The notes beneath the pieces were generated by a model, which saw nothing but the letters and a program-made list of their open reading frames with translations, did not search any database and was not told the DNA's origin. From NCBI GenBank assembly GCA_009746045.1, contig RPFO01000156.1, positions 2,425,588 to 2,485,587 on the forward strand: a stretch of 60,000 nt of DNA, given 5' to 3'. Origin of the DNA: Mesostigma viride (taxonomy: Eukaryota; Streptophyta; Mesostigmatophyceae; Mesostigmatales; Mesostigmataceae). The translations under genes and the position numbers were made by a program. This document shows positions 24,712 to 59,020 of the stretch, one piece after another (positions within the stretch are counted from its first letter, which is position 1; every line of letters starts with the position of its first letter).

Positions 24712-25199
24712 GCAGAGGGAGCCGAAGCCACCTTCAGCTCCCTCCTTCAGGAGGCCATCGCGCAGCACGTGACTCCCCTCGCTGTGCATGGATGTGGCAG
24801 CCATGGGCAGCTCGCTGGCTGCCGAGCTCCCCTCCATCTCCACCGCCACCGCCTCCACCCTCCTCGCCTCCTCGCCTCCTCCTCCACCACCACCACCGGT
24901 ACCGACGCCATCACCGCCCAGCTCCGTGACATCGACAAGCGCCTCCAGGGCAACGCTATCGCCATCCTGTGCCTGCAAAACACCACAGGCCACACGTACC
25001 GCCCCAGGCGGTGAAGGACATTGCCGCCAAGCCAGGCCCTGCTAGCCCAGCAGGCGATGCTCCTCCCCCCCAGACCTGGGCGGACATCGGTGCTGCTGAA
25101 CCACACCACCACCACCACCTCCGCCATCGCATGCAGCACAGCTCAAGCAACAGACGCTCGATCCCTCCCCGAGGAGGCCGAGCTCGACAATTACATAAA
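24712..25199 (+). other. GC-rich low-complexity segment, possibly a LINE ORF1 remnant
   Basis: Reads AEATFSSLLQEAIAQHVTPL and later AQLRDIDKRLQGNAIAIL and PPPQTWADIGAAE in plus-strand frames, in the style of non-LTR ORF1 N-termini, with frameshifts and Pro/Thr/Ser runs. No confident domain. Confidence 0.35.
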
Positions 25200-25456
25200 T
25201 AATTAATGAATTAGTTAATTAATTAATTAGCTAATTAATTAAACGGCGTGCTCCAGTTGGGGAGTCACGGAGCACCCGGAGTGCTTTTAATCCCTGTGTG
25301 TGGACAACAGGAAGAAAGGGCAGAGACCCCCTTTCTCCTTCATGCCAGAGGCATGCCACAGCAGCAATCGGACACGATAGACGATCCAGCAAGTTCTGTG
25401 GGTGCAATAATAAGACCCGTGTGAGCATATCATAACAAGGAGCGTGGGCAAGTAAG
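25200..25456 (-). mobile_element. 5'-truncated non-LTR retrotransposon, family 2 copy 1
   Basis: A (TTAA)-rich tail at 25200-25243, then a 3' region shared almost base for base with 27232-27446 ('ttggggagtcacggagcacc', 'ggaagaaagggcagagaccc'). No target-site duplication is obvious. Confidence 0.75.
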
Positions 25457-25685
25457 CTGATCATTGCCAGGACGTAGCCGGCCATGGCTGTACAAGGGCT
25501 AAGCGCTAGGGCTATGGCTGGTTGTGTACCGCGTGTGTTAGCGGTGCACGTGACTAGGTATGGTGGCCGGCTCGGCTAGGCAAACATTCTAGGCATATGG
25601 CTGCCACATGTGGCGGCAGTGACTACCAACCAATGATTACAAGCTAGGGCTATTCTAGTTCGCCGGGGGCGTCCACATCTTGTGG

Positions 25686-26687
25686 TTAATCATCAGGCCC
25701 CCGCCTGCAGTACACCTTGGGCTTCTGGGGGTCCTGCTTGTGGAGGAGGTATTCAGGCCACAGGTCGTGTCGCTGCTGCTGCTAAGCGGGGGTCAGGTCG
25801 TCGTCCAGCGTCCAGGTGAGTCGTGCAACCTCTTGCAACGAGAGAGGAACCGCTGCTTGTCCTCAGGGGAGTCAGTGGAAGGTGAGCAGGACTGGTGGCC
25901 GGTGGGGGGGCTACCTTGTCCCATGAGTGGGGACTTCAGGCGGTGGCACCCGCGCAGTTCTACCTCACCTACCAGGCCCATGAGGGTAAGAAGCTGGACC
26001 TTGAGCTCGTCGGCAAGGGTGGTTGACGTCTCACCTGGCTTCTGGGGGCCGGAAACGACGCCTCGGCACCACTCGGCATTCGCGGCGAGCGCGGTCGGTG
26101 GCCTCCCGTTGTTTTGCCTGGCGAAGGTCCTCATGCAAGAGCTCCTGGAGTTTCGTAGCGATGGCATCTGTGGTCGAGGCGGTCGCTGATCGCAGCAGGT
26201 CCGCGTAGGAGTGCGGCGAGAGGCTATCCGATCTGCCGGCCGGGTGGGCTGGGCTGCGATCGTGGTGGCCGTCTGCGCTGCAATCGCCGGGACCCGCGGG
26301 GCCAGCTAGGGCGTCGGTTTGGGCGGTGAGTACGTACATGGACTCTAGCTTCTTAACGAGCAGGCCGCACTTGCCCTCCACCTGGTTTTGGCGAGAGACA
26401 AGTGCAGCATGCGCCTCAGATGCCTGCGCCGCGGTCTGCAGCGCCGTGAGCTGAGGTTGGAGCTTGTGGGCGACCTTGGCTTCCACATTGGAGACCCGGG
26501 CCTTCATTGTGTTGAGCGTCGTGTTCAGCGAGGTCAGCTTCTCGGCCAACGGCCAGGTCACGTGCTCCTCCAGCACTGCCGATCGGATGTCATCCTTGCA
26601 GAGGGAGGGAGTTGATGTGGCTGCCGGCTGCGCAGGCCGGGCTGCATGGGTTGCGGAGCTTAGCGACGAGGTTGGGAAGCTCGACAA
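25686..26687 (-). pseudogene. Non-LTR retrotransposon ORF1, broken
   Basis: Minus-strand frame beginning MSSFPTSSLSSATHAARP, with a coiled-coil-like middle (EKLTSLNTTLNTMKARVSNV), SYADLL, then after a frameshift near 26090 VVSGPQKPGETSTTLADELK and CHRLKS (RRM-like ORF1 core). A second shift leads to DDDLTPA, an in-frame TAG at 25782-25784, and QQQRHDLWPEYLL up to TAA 25688-25686. A homologous piece lies on the opposite strand at 26690-27080. Confidence 0.65.
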
Positions 26688-26689
26688 GC

Positions 26690-27080
26690 GCAGCCTTAAC
26701 GTCGATCATTGTCATCAAGCACTTCGATCGACCTGGTGGAAGGTGATCGACTTGGTGAGAACTCCAAGAAGCTTGCACAGGCGTTTGCGGACAAAATCCT
26801 TGCCACCATGGCCCTCGTTGGTGAGCTCAAGCAGGCCCTCCACCTTCTCCGCTCGCGGGGTAAGGCGGGACTGCCTACGCTGCTGCTCATCTATCAAGGA
26901 GACAACCAGCGCAGGCCAGAAATCGGGAGAATCCGGACCATGGTAGCTATAATTGGGAGCATGGCGGACAAGATTTCGTTCCTCAGACGCCGCAAGCGGA
27001 TCGAGAGGCTCCCCTACACTCTGGATGACGACTTGACCCTGGCGCAGCAACAACGACGACGGGAGCTATGGCCGACCTAG
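26690..27080 (+). pseudogene. Non-LTR ORF1 C-terminal fragment, inverted relative to its neighbour
   Basis: Contains LGENSKKLAQAFADKILATM and RLPYTLDDDLTLAQQQRRRE, aligning with the RRM core and C-terminus of the minus-strand ORF1 at 25686-26687. Head-to-head with that copy; stop at 27078-27080. Confidence 0.6.
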
Positions 27081-27169
27081 TAACCTCCAGCTCCGGCATG
27101 CAGACAGCGGCATGGGCCGGGAAGAAGCCGGTATACTGCCTGGAAGGGGAGGATTATATCCCCCTCTAT

Positions 27170-27446
27170 TATTTAATTAATTATTTAATTAATTGTTTTT
27201 TAATTAATTAATTTAACTAATTATAATTAAACTCGTGCTCCCGTTGGGGAGTCACGGAGCACCGAAGTGCTTTTAATCCCTAAAATGTGTGAGTGCACAG
27301 TACAGGAAGAAAGGGCAGAGACCCCCTTTCTCCTTCATGCCACAAAGGCATGCCACAGCTGCAATCGGATTCGGTAAACGATCTGGCAAGATCTGTGGGT
27401 GAAATAAGACCCATGTGAGCATATCATTACAAGGAGCGTGGGCAAG
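27170..27446 (-). mobile_element. 5'-truncated non-LTR retrotransposon, family 2 copy 2
   Basis: (TTAA)-rich tail at 27170-27230 and the family 2 3' region. Bounded by a perfect 13-bp target-site duplication TATCCCCCTCTAT (27157-27169 and 27447-27459). Confidence 0.88.
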
Positions 27447-27459
27447 TATCCCCCTCTAT

Positions 27460-28020
27460 AGTGATTATATGGTTGGGGCATGATGCAGACGATATTTGTA
27501 ACTTTCGTGTAATTGTTTTTCTAATGAGATCAGCATAGTACTCTGTGGCATGCCCATGCGCATGCGCATGACACGCAAGTACTTACTTACTGGAAGGGGG
27601 CGGGCATCGATCTACGTCCACCACAGACCCTAGCTAGCAGGCGGCCCCCACTGCCCCAGCACCCTGAGCAACGTACCCAGCCTAGGGGACTATGCCCGTG
27701 GTGTAGAACAGTAAGGCTCAGCCAACGCGGCAATTTACATGTATGCCTATGATGGGATCCACACCAGATGATGCATTAGCATTAAAAGTAGTTAGCATTG
27801 CTTTGCCCGCGCAAAGAGCTACTCTCTGCTGAGTGGCCATGCCCTAGCTATTGCCTAGCCACAATCATCCTCCACCCCATGTCCGCACCTTAGCTGCTGG
27901 AATACATGCAGAGGTACAGACCTGTGCACCTAGTGCACCCAGGGTCGGTGGCTGCATGTTTACACCCCCACCTGCAGGTTGTAGCCCAGAATGTATTCAA
28001 AACTATAGGCCCAGGGCTTA
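27460..28020. other. Unassigned stretch between LINE insertions
   Basis: No coding signal and no long repeat that I can recognise; 'gcatgcgcatgcgcatg'-like alternations near 27555. Confidence 0.4.
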
Positions 28021-28030
28021 TCAGGGCCAT

Positions 28031-29166
28031 TAAATTAAATTAAATTATAACATGCCTCCGTTGGGAGATCATGTAGCACATATTCCTTGATGGATGGTGG
28101 AGTGGAGAGAGCCGCGTAATCTAACTAACCTAACTCTAGTCTATCTAGACTAGAAAAATCCTAACTGCCCTGCTCATCAAAACGCCTCCGCCTCTTGGGG
28201 GGAGGTGGCTTGCCCACATGCAGGGTTGGGCGTGTGAGCTTTGCATGACAATCTTCTGCCACCGTGTCTTGTTCTGCATGGCAGTCCAAAGAAGGGATCG
28301 AGAGAGAGTGGATGCGGTATTCATACTGGGCTGGGACCAGTAGGTCATCCAGCAACATCTGGACGTAGTTCGTGGCATATGTTTCCCTACTACCCTTTTG
28401 GGAATGCCCTTGGGGCCAGGCCAGGTCATCTGGAATGTGCCGCCCTTGCTGGCCAAGCCGCTGGGGGCCTGCCAGACCAAGGGCGGTGTCGACCTGGCTG
28501 GTGCGAGCAAGGTGTCCTACAAATGCTATCCTACGCTGTCTAATCTCGTCCGAAATACGAGGCATGCCCTGATACAAAGACTCTGATGACGGGCGCTTGG
28601 AAAACCCTACGTTCAGGACCTGTCGGAGCATCCTGTAAACTGTGCCGTCTAGCCTAGATGCCAGTGTGGGGGTGAGTGTCCACGCCTCGGCGCCATACGT
28701 GAGCACCGTGAGGACGAGGACCTTGAAGAGCATGCGCTTGCGGTGTTCGCCCAGGCCCTTGGAGCGCCAGTAGGTGTTGAGCGAGCGGAGCCTAGCCCAG
28801 GCCAGGCCAATGCGGGTGTCCACATCGTCGGCGGTGTCAGGGAGCCAGCTCGATCCCTAACAGTTTGAAGCGATCGCGGAACGGGACCGTCGTCCCGTCG
28901 AGCAGGCGTGGCAGCGGCGGTGTACTGGAGGCCCCAATCACCATCGCCTCAGTTTTGACACTAATCTCCAACCCCACCGCCCTCGCCTCCAGGCCCAGAC
29001 AGTCCAGCCAGGTCTGAATGTGCTCGGGGCGCGCGATGAGGGTGGTGTCATCCGCATAAATCAGGTCGGCCAGGCGGTAGCCAGGTTCAACCCCGCCGTG
29101 CTCTTTCTCGTTAAGGATGTCCAAGCCTGGCTCGAACCCCTTAAGAGCAGTAAAGCGCGCACGTGC
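28031..29166 (-). mobile_element. 5'-truncated non-LTR retrotransposon, family 1 copy B, with reverse transcriptase remnant
   Basis: Minus-strand RT: LADLIYADDTTLIARPEHIQ (catalytic YADD), then after a frame break near 28835 VLTYGAEAWTLTPTLASRLD and RRIAFVGHLART, in the style of RTE/CR1-like elements. A further frame break lies near 28390. It ends with a 3' UTR and a (TTTAA)n tail at 28031-28050. Flanked by the 10-bp direct repeat TCAGGGCCAT (28021-28030 and 29167-29176). Inactive through truncation and frameshifts. Confidence 0.9.
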
Positions 29167-29176
29167 TCAGGGCCAT

Positions 29177-30337
29177 GTGTTACGTATACTCCCAACAGAG
29201 TTATGTTCTTAATATATTAATTAAGTTAACATTGCACATTATACATCCAGGTAATGGAAAAAACACACGTCGAATCTTTCAGCTTCCTACGTGAACATGT
29301 ATTGCACAGGAAAAGTGCCGCCGAACCAAAATTTGAGCTCTTACAAATTATAATACATAATAGCTGTCACACGAAATTGCGCTTCGCAAAAGTAGCGAAT
29401 CGCAATAAACGAATTGTTGACATTATTGAAAACTGTTGCAAGTACCACGTGCAAGGATGGCGCCACAGGCACAAATGTCTCTTTTCCTTACCCAGGCTGC
29501 CTTTCCCCCGGCCCATGCTTTTACCCCCTTTCTCCCCTCGCACTTCTTCCCCCCCCCCCCCGTTTGCACCAAACCCTGCTCCACTTCCGACACTGCGTTC
29601 CTGGACCAGTTACTTCCCCCCGGCCCCCACTTGCTCGCATACCTTTCTTCTATTCCTGGACCAGCTTGTCCAGCGGGGGCCTGCTTCCCTTCCATGACCT
29701 TGTATTCCCGGCTAGCTTTTCCAGCGCAGTTCTTCCATTCATAGTATCTGCTTAGGTCTCCTATTCCCGGCCCGACTTGTCCGTGGCCGTGCTGCCTCCC
29801 TCCATGAATGGAGGGCGCATCCCTGCTGCATTGGTTTGATATCTTCTGCTCCCGCCCCACCTCGTCCCTCGAGGTTCATCTTCCCTTCACGGCCAGTCTT
29901 CCCTTCATCGATCTTCCATTCCTGGCCCGGCGTCTCAGGGTTCCCCCGTTCCTTCACAGGTGATATCACCATCTTCCCCTCATAAATATGGGGCGCGCGC
30001 AGTGACATCTTTTGCCATGGTCCGGATTCTCCTGATTTCTGGCCTGCGCTGGCTGTCTCTTTGATATAATGGTCACTGTAGTATATAGTAATGCCAGGCC
30101 TGCGCCGGCTGTCTCTTTGATATAATGGTCACTGTAGTATATAGTAATGCCAGGCCTGCGCCGGCTGTCCCTGTGATATAATGTTCACTGTAGTATTTAG
30201 TAATGCCTGGCCTGCGCTGGCTGTCTATTTGATGTCTTGCGCCTGCCCTGCCTCGTCCACCACGGCCCCCCAGCATTTCACGACAGCAGGGCACATCCTG
30301 CCACCTGATGACATGCTCATGGGTGATTCATGGCTCC
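29177..30337. other. Region 3' of the ABCC gene, decayed pyrimidine-rich repeats
   Basis: From about 29480 it is C/T-rich with many degraded copies of a motif like 'cccggcccgacttgtcc' (near 29598, 29650, 29705, 29765, 29850, 29930, 30240), resembling the last coding segment of ABCC exon 19. It includes the 56-bp array at 30035-30235. No independent gene is supported. Confidence 0.5.
30035..30235. repeat. 56-bp tandem repeat
   Basis: Three and a half units with 'tttgatataatggtcactgt' and 'aatgccaggcctgcgc'. Confidence 0.88.
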
Positions 30338-52819
<22,482 letters not shown>

Positions 52820-54540
52820 GATCGCATGCTGCACGGCAAAAAAGTTATGCTGCTAAAATTCCATTTGCAGAAGCTTGGCCGTTGGCTCCGATCAGCACAA
52901 TTATTTTTTTGCTGGCGGGTGGCAGTGGTTGCCGGATGGGCTTCACTGCGGTCGCCATGTCGCGCACGTGGTAACTTACTGAAGGTAACACCTGATTATA
53001 AAATTGCGAACCGCAATACCGCATATCTTTATATGACATATCTATCTTTATATGTCATATCTTTATATGACATCTAAAAACGACACAATATTCTTCATGT
53101 GACATAAAACGACACAAAATTGTTTGAGAATCGAAACTGACCTGCCTGTTGTGGCCCACATGAAAGAAAAGCGCAGTTGCACCAGGCGCTGTAGCACGTG
53201 CCCTGCGTCATGCGTGTCAGTGTGCCTGCTGACTGCTGAACTAAAAGAATGGATATCATTAACTCGCTGGCACGAAAATTTTGATTCCATCGACATCTAC
53301 AAGGTCAGGTCCAATGATAATAACCGCGAACTGGAAGCATAAATGAGCTAGTATCGCCACATCTTTTTCTAGATTTCTATGCGTCAAAACCAGTTATGCC
53401 AGAAAACGCGCCGTAGTCATGGCGTCATGCCCGATTCATCATCAGTTGCTGACTCCACCTGGCCAGTCTGAACTCTGAGGGTCCACTACCTATTGGTACC
53501 CTGTCGGATAACCCTGTCGGATAAACGGTGCGGGAGTAGACTCGACTCAGCTACAGTACTGTAAGTGAACTCAACTTTCCAGGTAAATAGGTGTACGTTT
53601 ATTCCAAATATAGCCAGTAGTAAATCCCTGCTAAGCCTAGGGTATCAAGATGTCAGTGGCTAAAACGGAGCCTTACTAGACCACGGAAGCCACTGGACTT
53701 CTAATGGGTTGTCATTGGGCATGTGGGTAAAGATCCTGTTTTTGCCCATGAGGTCATGAAAGATCTCAAGTGGGCTGGGCTCACACCGTCCGCATTGGAA
53801 GTTCGTTATTATGGGTCAATTTTTGCCGTATTTGCATTACGAATAACCCTGGATTGTTTGTTGGGGAGCCAGTTAGAGTCCCGGGTTTTTATTTTTAACC
53901 TTTTGATTGTTTGTTTGTCCTGCAGCCGTTCAAGGCACGTGGGTACTTATTTAATTAAATTTCTTTTGTTTGTTTGGTAGATATGGTACACGCCGTCCCC
54001 AACCCGGCCCGGCGGCCCCCCTTTCGGCGGCCACAGGCTATAGTCAGTGGAGGTCTCAGGTCAGTGATACCCTATTTAATTGCTCAAGGCCCATAAGTAT
54101 CGCACATGAGTACATTGTACATCTTACATGTACATCTCTAGACACGTCGCTCAGGCCTGGCTCAGCCTCTACTGAGTACCGACCGACGTGCCCTGCCGAG
54201 GCAGTAGAGCGTGGATTGCTGGATGCAAAAGCGGTTCACTTGGTTCGCGCCTCACCCCGCGCTCGGCCTGCGTCTCGCGGGTTTTTTTCGATTTTCACGA
54301 TATTTCATGTTCCCCGCCTGTCCAACTGAAGGTATTTTCGAAGGTTTTATGTACTTTATATTATATAATATAAAGTGTTTGTTTGTTTTCTCACAGGGCG
54401 ACGACCCCGTGCCCACATGAGTTAATTAATTAATTTTGTTTGTTTGTTTGTTGAGTCCAGTCCTCAGCCCCCGGAGTTAATTAATTAATTTTCTTTTGTT
54501 TTTTTTATGGTTTTCAGCCAGAACATTTTCCAGAAGCTAA
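52820..54540. other. ABCC 5' flank and AT-rich stretch
   Basis: Must contain the ABCC promoter or further 5' exons. Shows 'tatctttatatgacat' three times near 53025-53075, a small duplication 'ccctgtcggataa' near 53510, and TTAA/TTTG-rich segments near 53950, 54420 and 54475. No supported gene. Confidence 0.45.
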
Positions 54541-56935
54541 TTATTTATTTAAAACTTCTAATGCGGACGGTGTATCCTGGTCCGCGCCAGGGTCCCAGAT
54601 TTTGTTTTGTTCATTTGCAACCATCCAGTATCGTCGCATGCCGGAGTTCCATAGGTAAATGAAGCGTGAGAGAACCCCAGCTTTGTCGAAAACTGTGCGC
54701 CTATTGAACACCACATCGTTTCGCACCGTCCAGATTGTATATAACATGCATGTGCGGAGCCATATCCACGCTTGTTGTGAAAAGGTGAGCTCAAGGCCAG
54801 GGGTGCCAGTGATGCCAAAGATAATTGAGCGGGTAGACACCGGTATGATAGGCTCAGACGTCCAGGCTGCCCATAAACCAATCAACCAGGTCCAAACTCC
54901 CTGGAGGTTACACCATAAAAATCGGTGTTCCACAGTTTCAGTGGGGTTGGTACATAAACATGTAGCAGGGTGTTGAAATCGCCGGTGGAGGATCTCCCCG
55001 ACCCCGATGGACCGGTGCATCAAGACTGAGGTGTTGTACGTCGGTTGCGCGGCGATCAATCAGCGGGTGGTCAGCGGCGAGGGTGATGTTGCGGACCCAG
55101 GTGTGGCCAGGCCACTCAGTAGCGCCCCATCGTGTCCGTCCGGGGTGGAATTGATGGTTTTTATGCGAGAGCATTGTGTAGCCCCAATCTGCCGTGTACT
55201 CGTAAAGGCCTTTTACAATTCTGCTGTCACCCTGATTTAGCACCCAGCCAAATTCCACTGGATTCAATGACAACATGTCCAGGCGGGTTGATCCCACATG
55301 TAGCCAAATAATAGCAGCGTCTGGAAGGTTGGGGTTGGGTTGGTATATACACAACATGATTGTTCAAGGGACCAAGGTACAACCCGAATCCGGTGGCATA
55401 GCTGGGTGGGGAGGAACACCACTGCAGTTGTAAGTTGAGCCAGACAGCCATTGTGGCCGCTCAGCGGCGCCAGTAGTTGATGAACGTGCAGGGTTCCAAG
55501 GGGGAGTTCTGCGATAACCTTCCCCGAGCATGTTGCGGTCGTGCTGTATTCTGATCAGGCACTCCGCAAAGGTGAAAACCTTTGCGTTCAGTGCCGGGCC
55601 GCGGAAAACGCGGAAAACGCGATCTGCAAATAAATCCGACCGGAATCGAACTGGGGACCTCTCGCACCAATTTTGCTGACTATAGGACGGACGTCTCCGG
55701 TTACCATGGCATCGCCAACTTACTTTGGTGCTGTATGGACAAAAGCAGCACCATTCACCAGCTTTATAGGGGGCACGGGGAGAAGTCGTGAGTGTGTGCC
55801 AGCGGGGGGGTATGGCTTGTACTAGCGCGGCCCAGGCAGCATAAGTAGGCATATTGGGGACCCAGGCAGCCAGTTCGTTATATGTTAAGAGGCGGTAGCA
55901 GTCACCGTGGACAATATACAGGTGGAGAATAGTGGTTACAGGATGGGGGGATGTTATGAAGCCTTCATAATAGGGGTTAGGGCCACTTAAGCATCCAAAG
56001 GGGCGATTAAGGGGCCGGTTGAGGTATATATCATTAAAGAATAGGGGTTGGCGTGCAACTTCCTCACGTAGTGTGGGGAATAGTAGGCGGTCGGGTTTAA
56101 GTGCCATAAAGCCTTGCCATATGCGAGCCCAATACCAAGGAAGACCTCTGGTGAGCTTGGGGGAGGCGGGAGGCGAGCAGTAAGCAGTGCGGCTCCAGAG
56201 TGCCAGGAAATACCATTGGAGTGATGACTAAGACGTGAGATCGGGTTACACGTGCCAGAAGACATCCAGGGTGTGTGTTGACACCAATGTGGGCAGAGAT
56301 AACTTGTTTGGCATACACAGACCATAAACGCCATTGCATATTGTGTAAGCCTAGTCCTCCAAGAGGCCACGGCATAAAAGACATTGACTCTCTGATCCAT
56401 CCGTGTACCTGGCGGCTGAGATCGCTCGATTTTTTCCAAACAAAGTTATGCCCCAGTCGTTGAATAAGAGACACGGTGTGTTCATCCGGTGGGTGGGCCT
56501 GACCGAAGTACAGCAGCTTGGAGAACAGCAGCTGGTTCGTGACGAGGACCTTGCCCCGGAGGCTGAGGCGGTGTACGCCAGCCCAGCGGTTGGCCACCTG
56601 TTGTACACCAGTAAGTTTGCCCAGTTGTTGTGATTCGTCGTATAAAAAGGTTTTGACTTCCAATAACCTCCCTTCGGCTGTCCGACCGATAGGGCAGTTA
56701 TGCAAAAGGTGGTATCCTCCTGGCGGGACCCATGTCACCGCCAGGTTAGTAGGTTGGAGAGTCGGGTTGGTTGTTCTGCCAATATGCAAGCCCGTGGACT
56801 TTTGCACGTTGCAGCGTTGCTGGGAGGCGGTACAGGTGAACTCAACTTCACCTGGCAAGGTGTAATTACTGTTGTGTAAACTGCCGGGTACTTCCTCCCA
56901 GATAGGTTATTTTCCAGTAAAAAGTGTATTTCCAT
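54541..56935 (-). pseudogene. Plant-type LINE ORF2 3' half, broken, family 3
   Basis: Minus-strand frames, collinear but shifted at about 56100, 55360 and 55050: RWAGVHRLSLRGKVLVTNQL and MPWPLGGLGLHNMQWRLWSV (post-RT 'W-x-x-LS-x-x-G-R' and 'GGLGxxN' blocks), then CLCTNPTETVEHRFLWCNLQ (zinc-knuckle zf-RVT type C-x-C...H...C) and WIWLRTCMLYTIWTVRNDVV, ending SALEVLNK with a stop near 54541. The catalytic RT motifs are absent. A 100-bp non-LINE segment appears inserted at about 55590-55720. Confidence 0.8.
55590..55720 (-). repeat. tRNA-like B-box segment inside the LINE, possible SINE
   Basis: On the minus strand 'gaggtccccagttcgattcc' fits a Pol III B box / T-arm, but the arms do not pair well and no clear anticodon stem is seen. 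A similar B box ('gcggttcaaaccctgg') lies at the right edge of the window. Confidence 0.35.
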
Positions 56936-57099
56936 GTAAGTTAACCAATGGATGCCAAAGATAGGTTATGACTTTCCGGGTACTGACATGGGTATTTTTA
57001 ACCGATAGCAATATCGTTAGGTGAAGGGGTACCACGTCGGTATCGACTACCAGCTGGTTATCCCACGTGTGTAGTGTGATCAATTGCCAGTGATATGTT

Positions 57100-57560
57100 T
57101 AGAAGGGAGCATGAGTATGTGACTAGGGAAGCCAGGTGACACGCGTAAGGTCACCGTGAGGAATGCAAGTAAACACCCTGTTGCGTCCCAGGAGAGCATG
57201 GAAAAGCTCTATGAAGTGGTTGAGTCGGTTGGGCTTGTCATTGTTTGGCCCGGGGTCCCACACCTTGTATTGTTCTTGCGCCAACTGAATAGCCAATTAA
57301 GCGCGACGCATTGCTGAGTTCCACTAGAGGAAGATAAACCGCCTCACCACCGACGGCTGCCCTTTGGTGTACTCGTGCCGCACTTTGAAAAACCGTCTCG
57401 TTCCGGATAGTCCAGATCGCGTATAGCCCATATTAGTGCCCAATTAATATTAATTAATATTAGTGCGAAGCCATACCCATGCCAGATGACTGTCGGACAA
57501 CCCTTCTGGACACTGGGCTCCCCACACTACCAAATATGATACAGCGCACTGATAATAGCG
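57100..57560 (-). pseudogene. Second, diverged family 3 LINE fragment
   Basis: Reverse complement encodes AQEQYKVWDPGPNNDKPNRL, aligning with NEQNKIWDPGADQDTP at the end of the 54541-56935 copy, with further similarity upstream around 57370-57480. Broken by stops. Confidence 0.65.
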
Positions 57561-57600
57561 TTAATGTGGCGGGAATGTGGTAGCGCGGTCCATGCGGATT

Positions 57601-57947
57601 AAATTAAATTAAATTAAATTTTAACATGTCTCCGTTGGGAGATCATGTAGCACATATTCGAGGTTGGATGGGTGGTGTGGAGGAAGCCGCGTACTCGAAC
57701 TATAAACCTAACTCTACGCTATAGTCTAGAAAAGCCTATCTACGCTACTCATCAAAACGGCTCCTCCTCTTGGGGGGAGGCGGCTTGCCCACAGGGGCTG
57801 GCGTGTGAGCCTTGACAATCTTCTGCCACCGCTTCTTGTCCCAGGTGTGGGTCCAGCGCGGCGCGGAGCCTGTGCAGCATCATGCGCATGAAGACCTTCA
57901 GCGCGGCGCTCTGGAGGCAGATGACCATGCGGATGACCATTGCCAGG
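57601..57947 (-). mobile_element. Non-LTR retrotransposon, family 1 copy C, internally rearranged
   Basis: Same 3' UTR and (TTTAA)n tail as copies A and B, and the Pro-rich PPPRGG tail of the frame, but preceded by KVFMRMMLHRLRAALDPHLG, an RT-fingers motif that belongs far upstream, so internal sequence is deleted. Bounded by the 10-bp direct repeat CATGCGGATT (57591-57600 and 57948-57957). Confidence 0.82.
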
Positions 57948-57957
57948 CATGCGGATT

Positions 57958-58655
57958 ACCATTGCCACACCCCCGCTCACTAGTTGGCAGTAGAGAAAGC
58001 GGTGCTCAATTTTTTCCGAGGGGAAGGTGCGCAGGCATGTCGCATCGTGGTGAAACCCGGCCGATTGTTGAGGGTCGTGTCTACCCCAATCAATGATTGC
58101 CCGCCGGTGCAGGCCGGGTAGGCACAGATAGGTTATTCAAAGCGGCCTGACACCTTGACCTGGAAGAGTTCCAACCATGCCTTCGTGGTGATCAACGATC
58201 ATTGCTCCGTGGCGGTTGTTGCTCACGGCCTGGTTCTCTTGGAGGACAATCTGTGCCGCCCCGCATGTACGCTACAACAACACACGTGGAGGACAAGGCA
58301 CGGGGGCTCAGATCACCTGCCCGCCACATCAAGCACACTGTTAATCAGCCGTCCGTCCTAAATTTAGGACTTGGTCCTAAAAAGTCCTAAGGTCACTATA
58401 ACCGAGGTACCGGGCAGGGGGGGTCACTATATGGTCCATACCCCTAGTGGACCGTGACCTCCAAGATGTACTCTACCCGTGATACCGGTACATCGTACCC
58501 GGATTCCGTACCGGGTACCGGGTAGATGCGCGGGAATGTACGTACCTCGACCAAAAATACCACAGGTCGGACAAATATAAATGATATTTGGCCGTATTTG
58601 CGCATTTTATTTATAAATGTTGCATATTTAGTCCACTAAATTAATCCAACGGTGA
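57958..58655. other. Unassigned stretch with a 'ggtaccgggta' cluster
   Basis: No coding signal. Overlapping 'taccgggtaccgggta' and 'gtaccggtac' motifs occur at 58405-58530. Confidence 0.4.
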
Positions 58656-58659
58656 ACCC

Positions 58660-58880
58660 CGTTCGGCAAAAAATATTTAGATTAATCCAACGGCGAAACA
58701 GTTTTGACCAAAATATTTAGATTAATCTAACGGCGAAACAGTTTTGACCAAAATATTTAGATTAATCCAACGGCGAAACAGTTTTGACCAAAATATTTAG
58801 ATTAATCCAATGGCGAAACCGGCTTTGACCAAAATATCTAAATTAATCCAACGGTGAAACCGGCTTTGAATATTTAAATT
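58660..58880. repeat. 41-bp AT-rich tandem repeat
   Basis: Five to six copies with 'aaaatatttagattaatcca' and 'cggcgaaacagttttgacc'. Confidence 0.9.
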
Positions 58881-58897
58881 AATCTAAATGAATATTT

Positions 58898-59020
58898 AAT
58901 TATGACACTTGAGCTCCCAAGAAAACCAGCATTTGATTGAAAACAATGAGTAGAGCCCCTGCCAAAGGCAGGTTTAAGTAGTCATCTCGTCTCCCTCACA
59001 TGCAGGAGTAAGAGCCCCCC
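58898..59020. repeat. 123-bp direct repeat, left copy
   Basis: Begins 'aattatgacacttgagctcc', ends 'agagcccccc'. Almost identical to 59507-59629 (only a few differences). The 486 bp between contain no recognisable protein. Confidence 0.92.

Noticed and set aside
29254-29860. Pro/Ser-rich frames on both strands
   Set aside because: Low-complexity pyrimidine-rich DNA without domains, splice support or codon bias.
52820-52834. Five extra N-terminal codons for ABCC beginning at GTG
   Set aside because: GTG is not a normal eukaryotic start; the first ATG is 52819. The upstream GCAG may instead be an acceptor, noted in the gene entry.
55630-55700. Intact tRNA gene on the minus strand
   Set aside because: The B-box fits, but the T, anticodon and acceptor stems do not pair convincingly.
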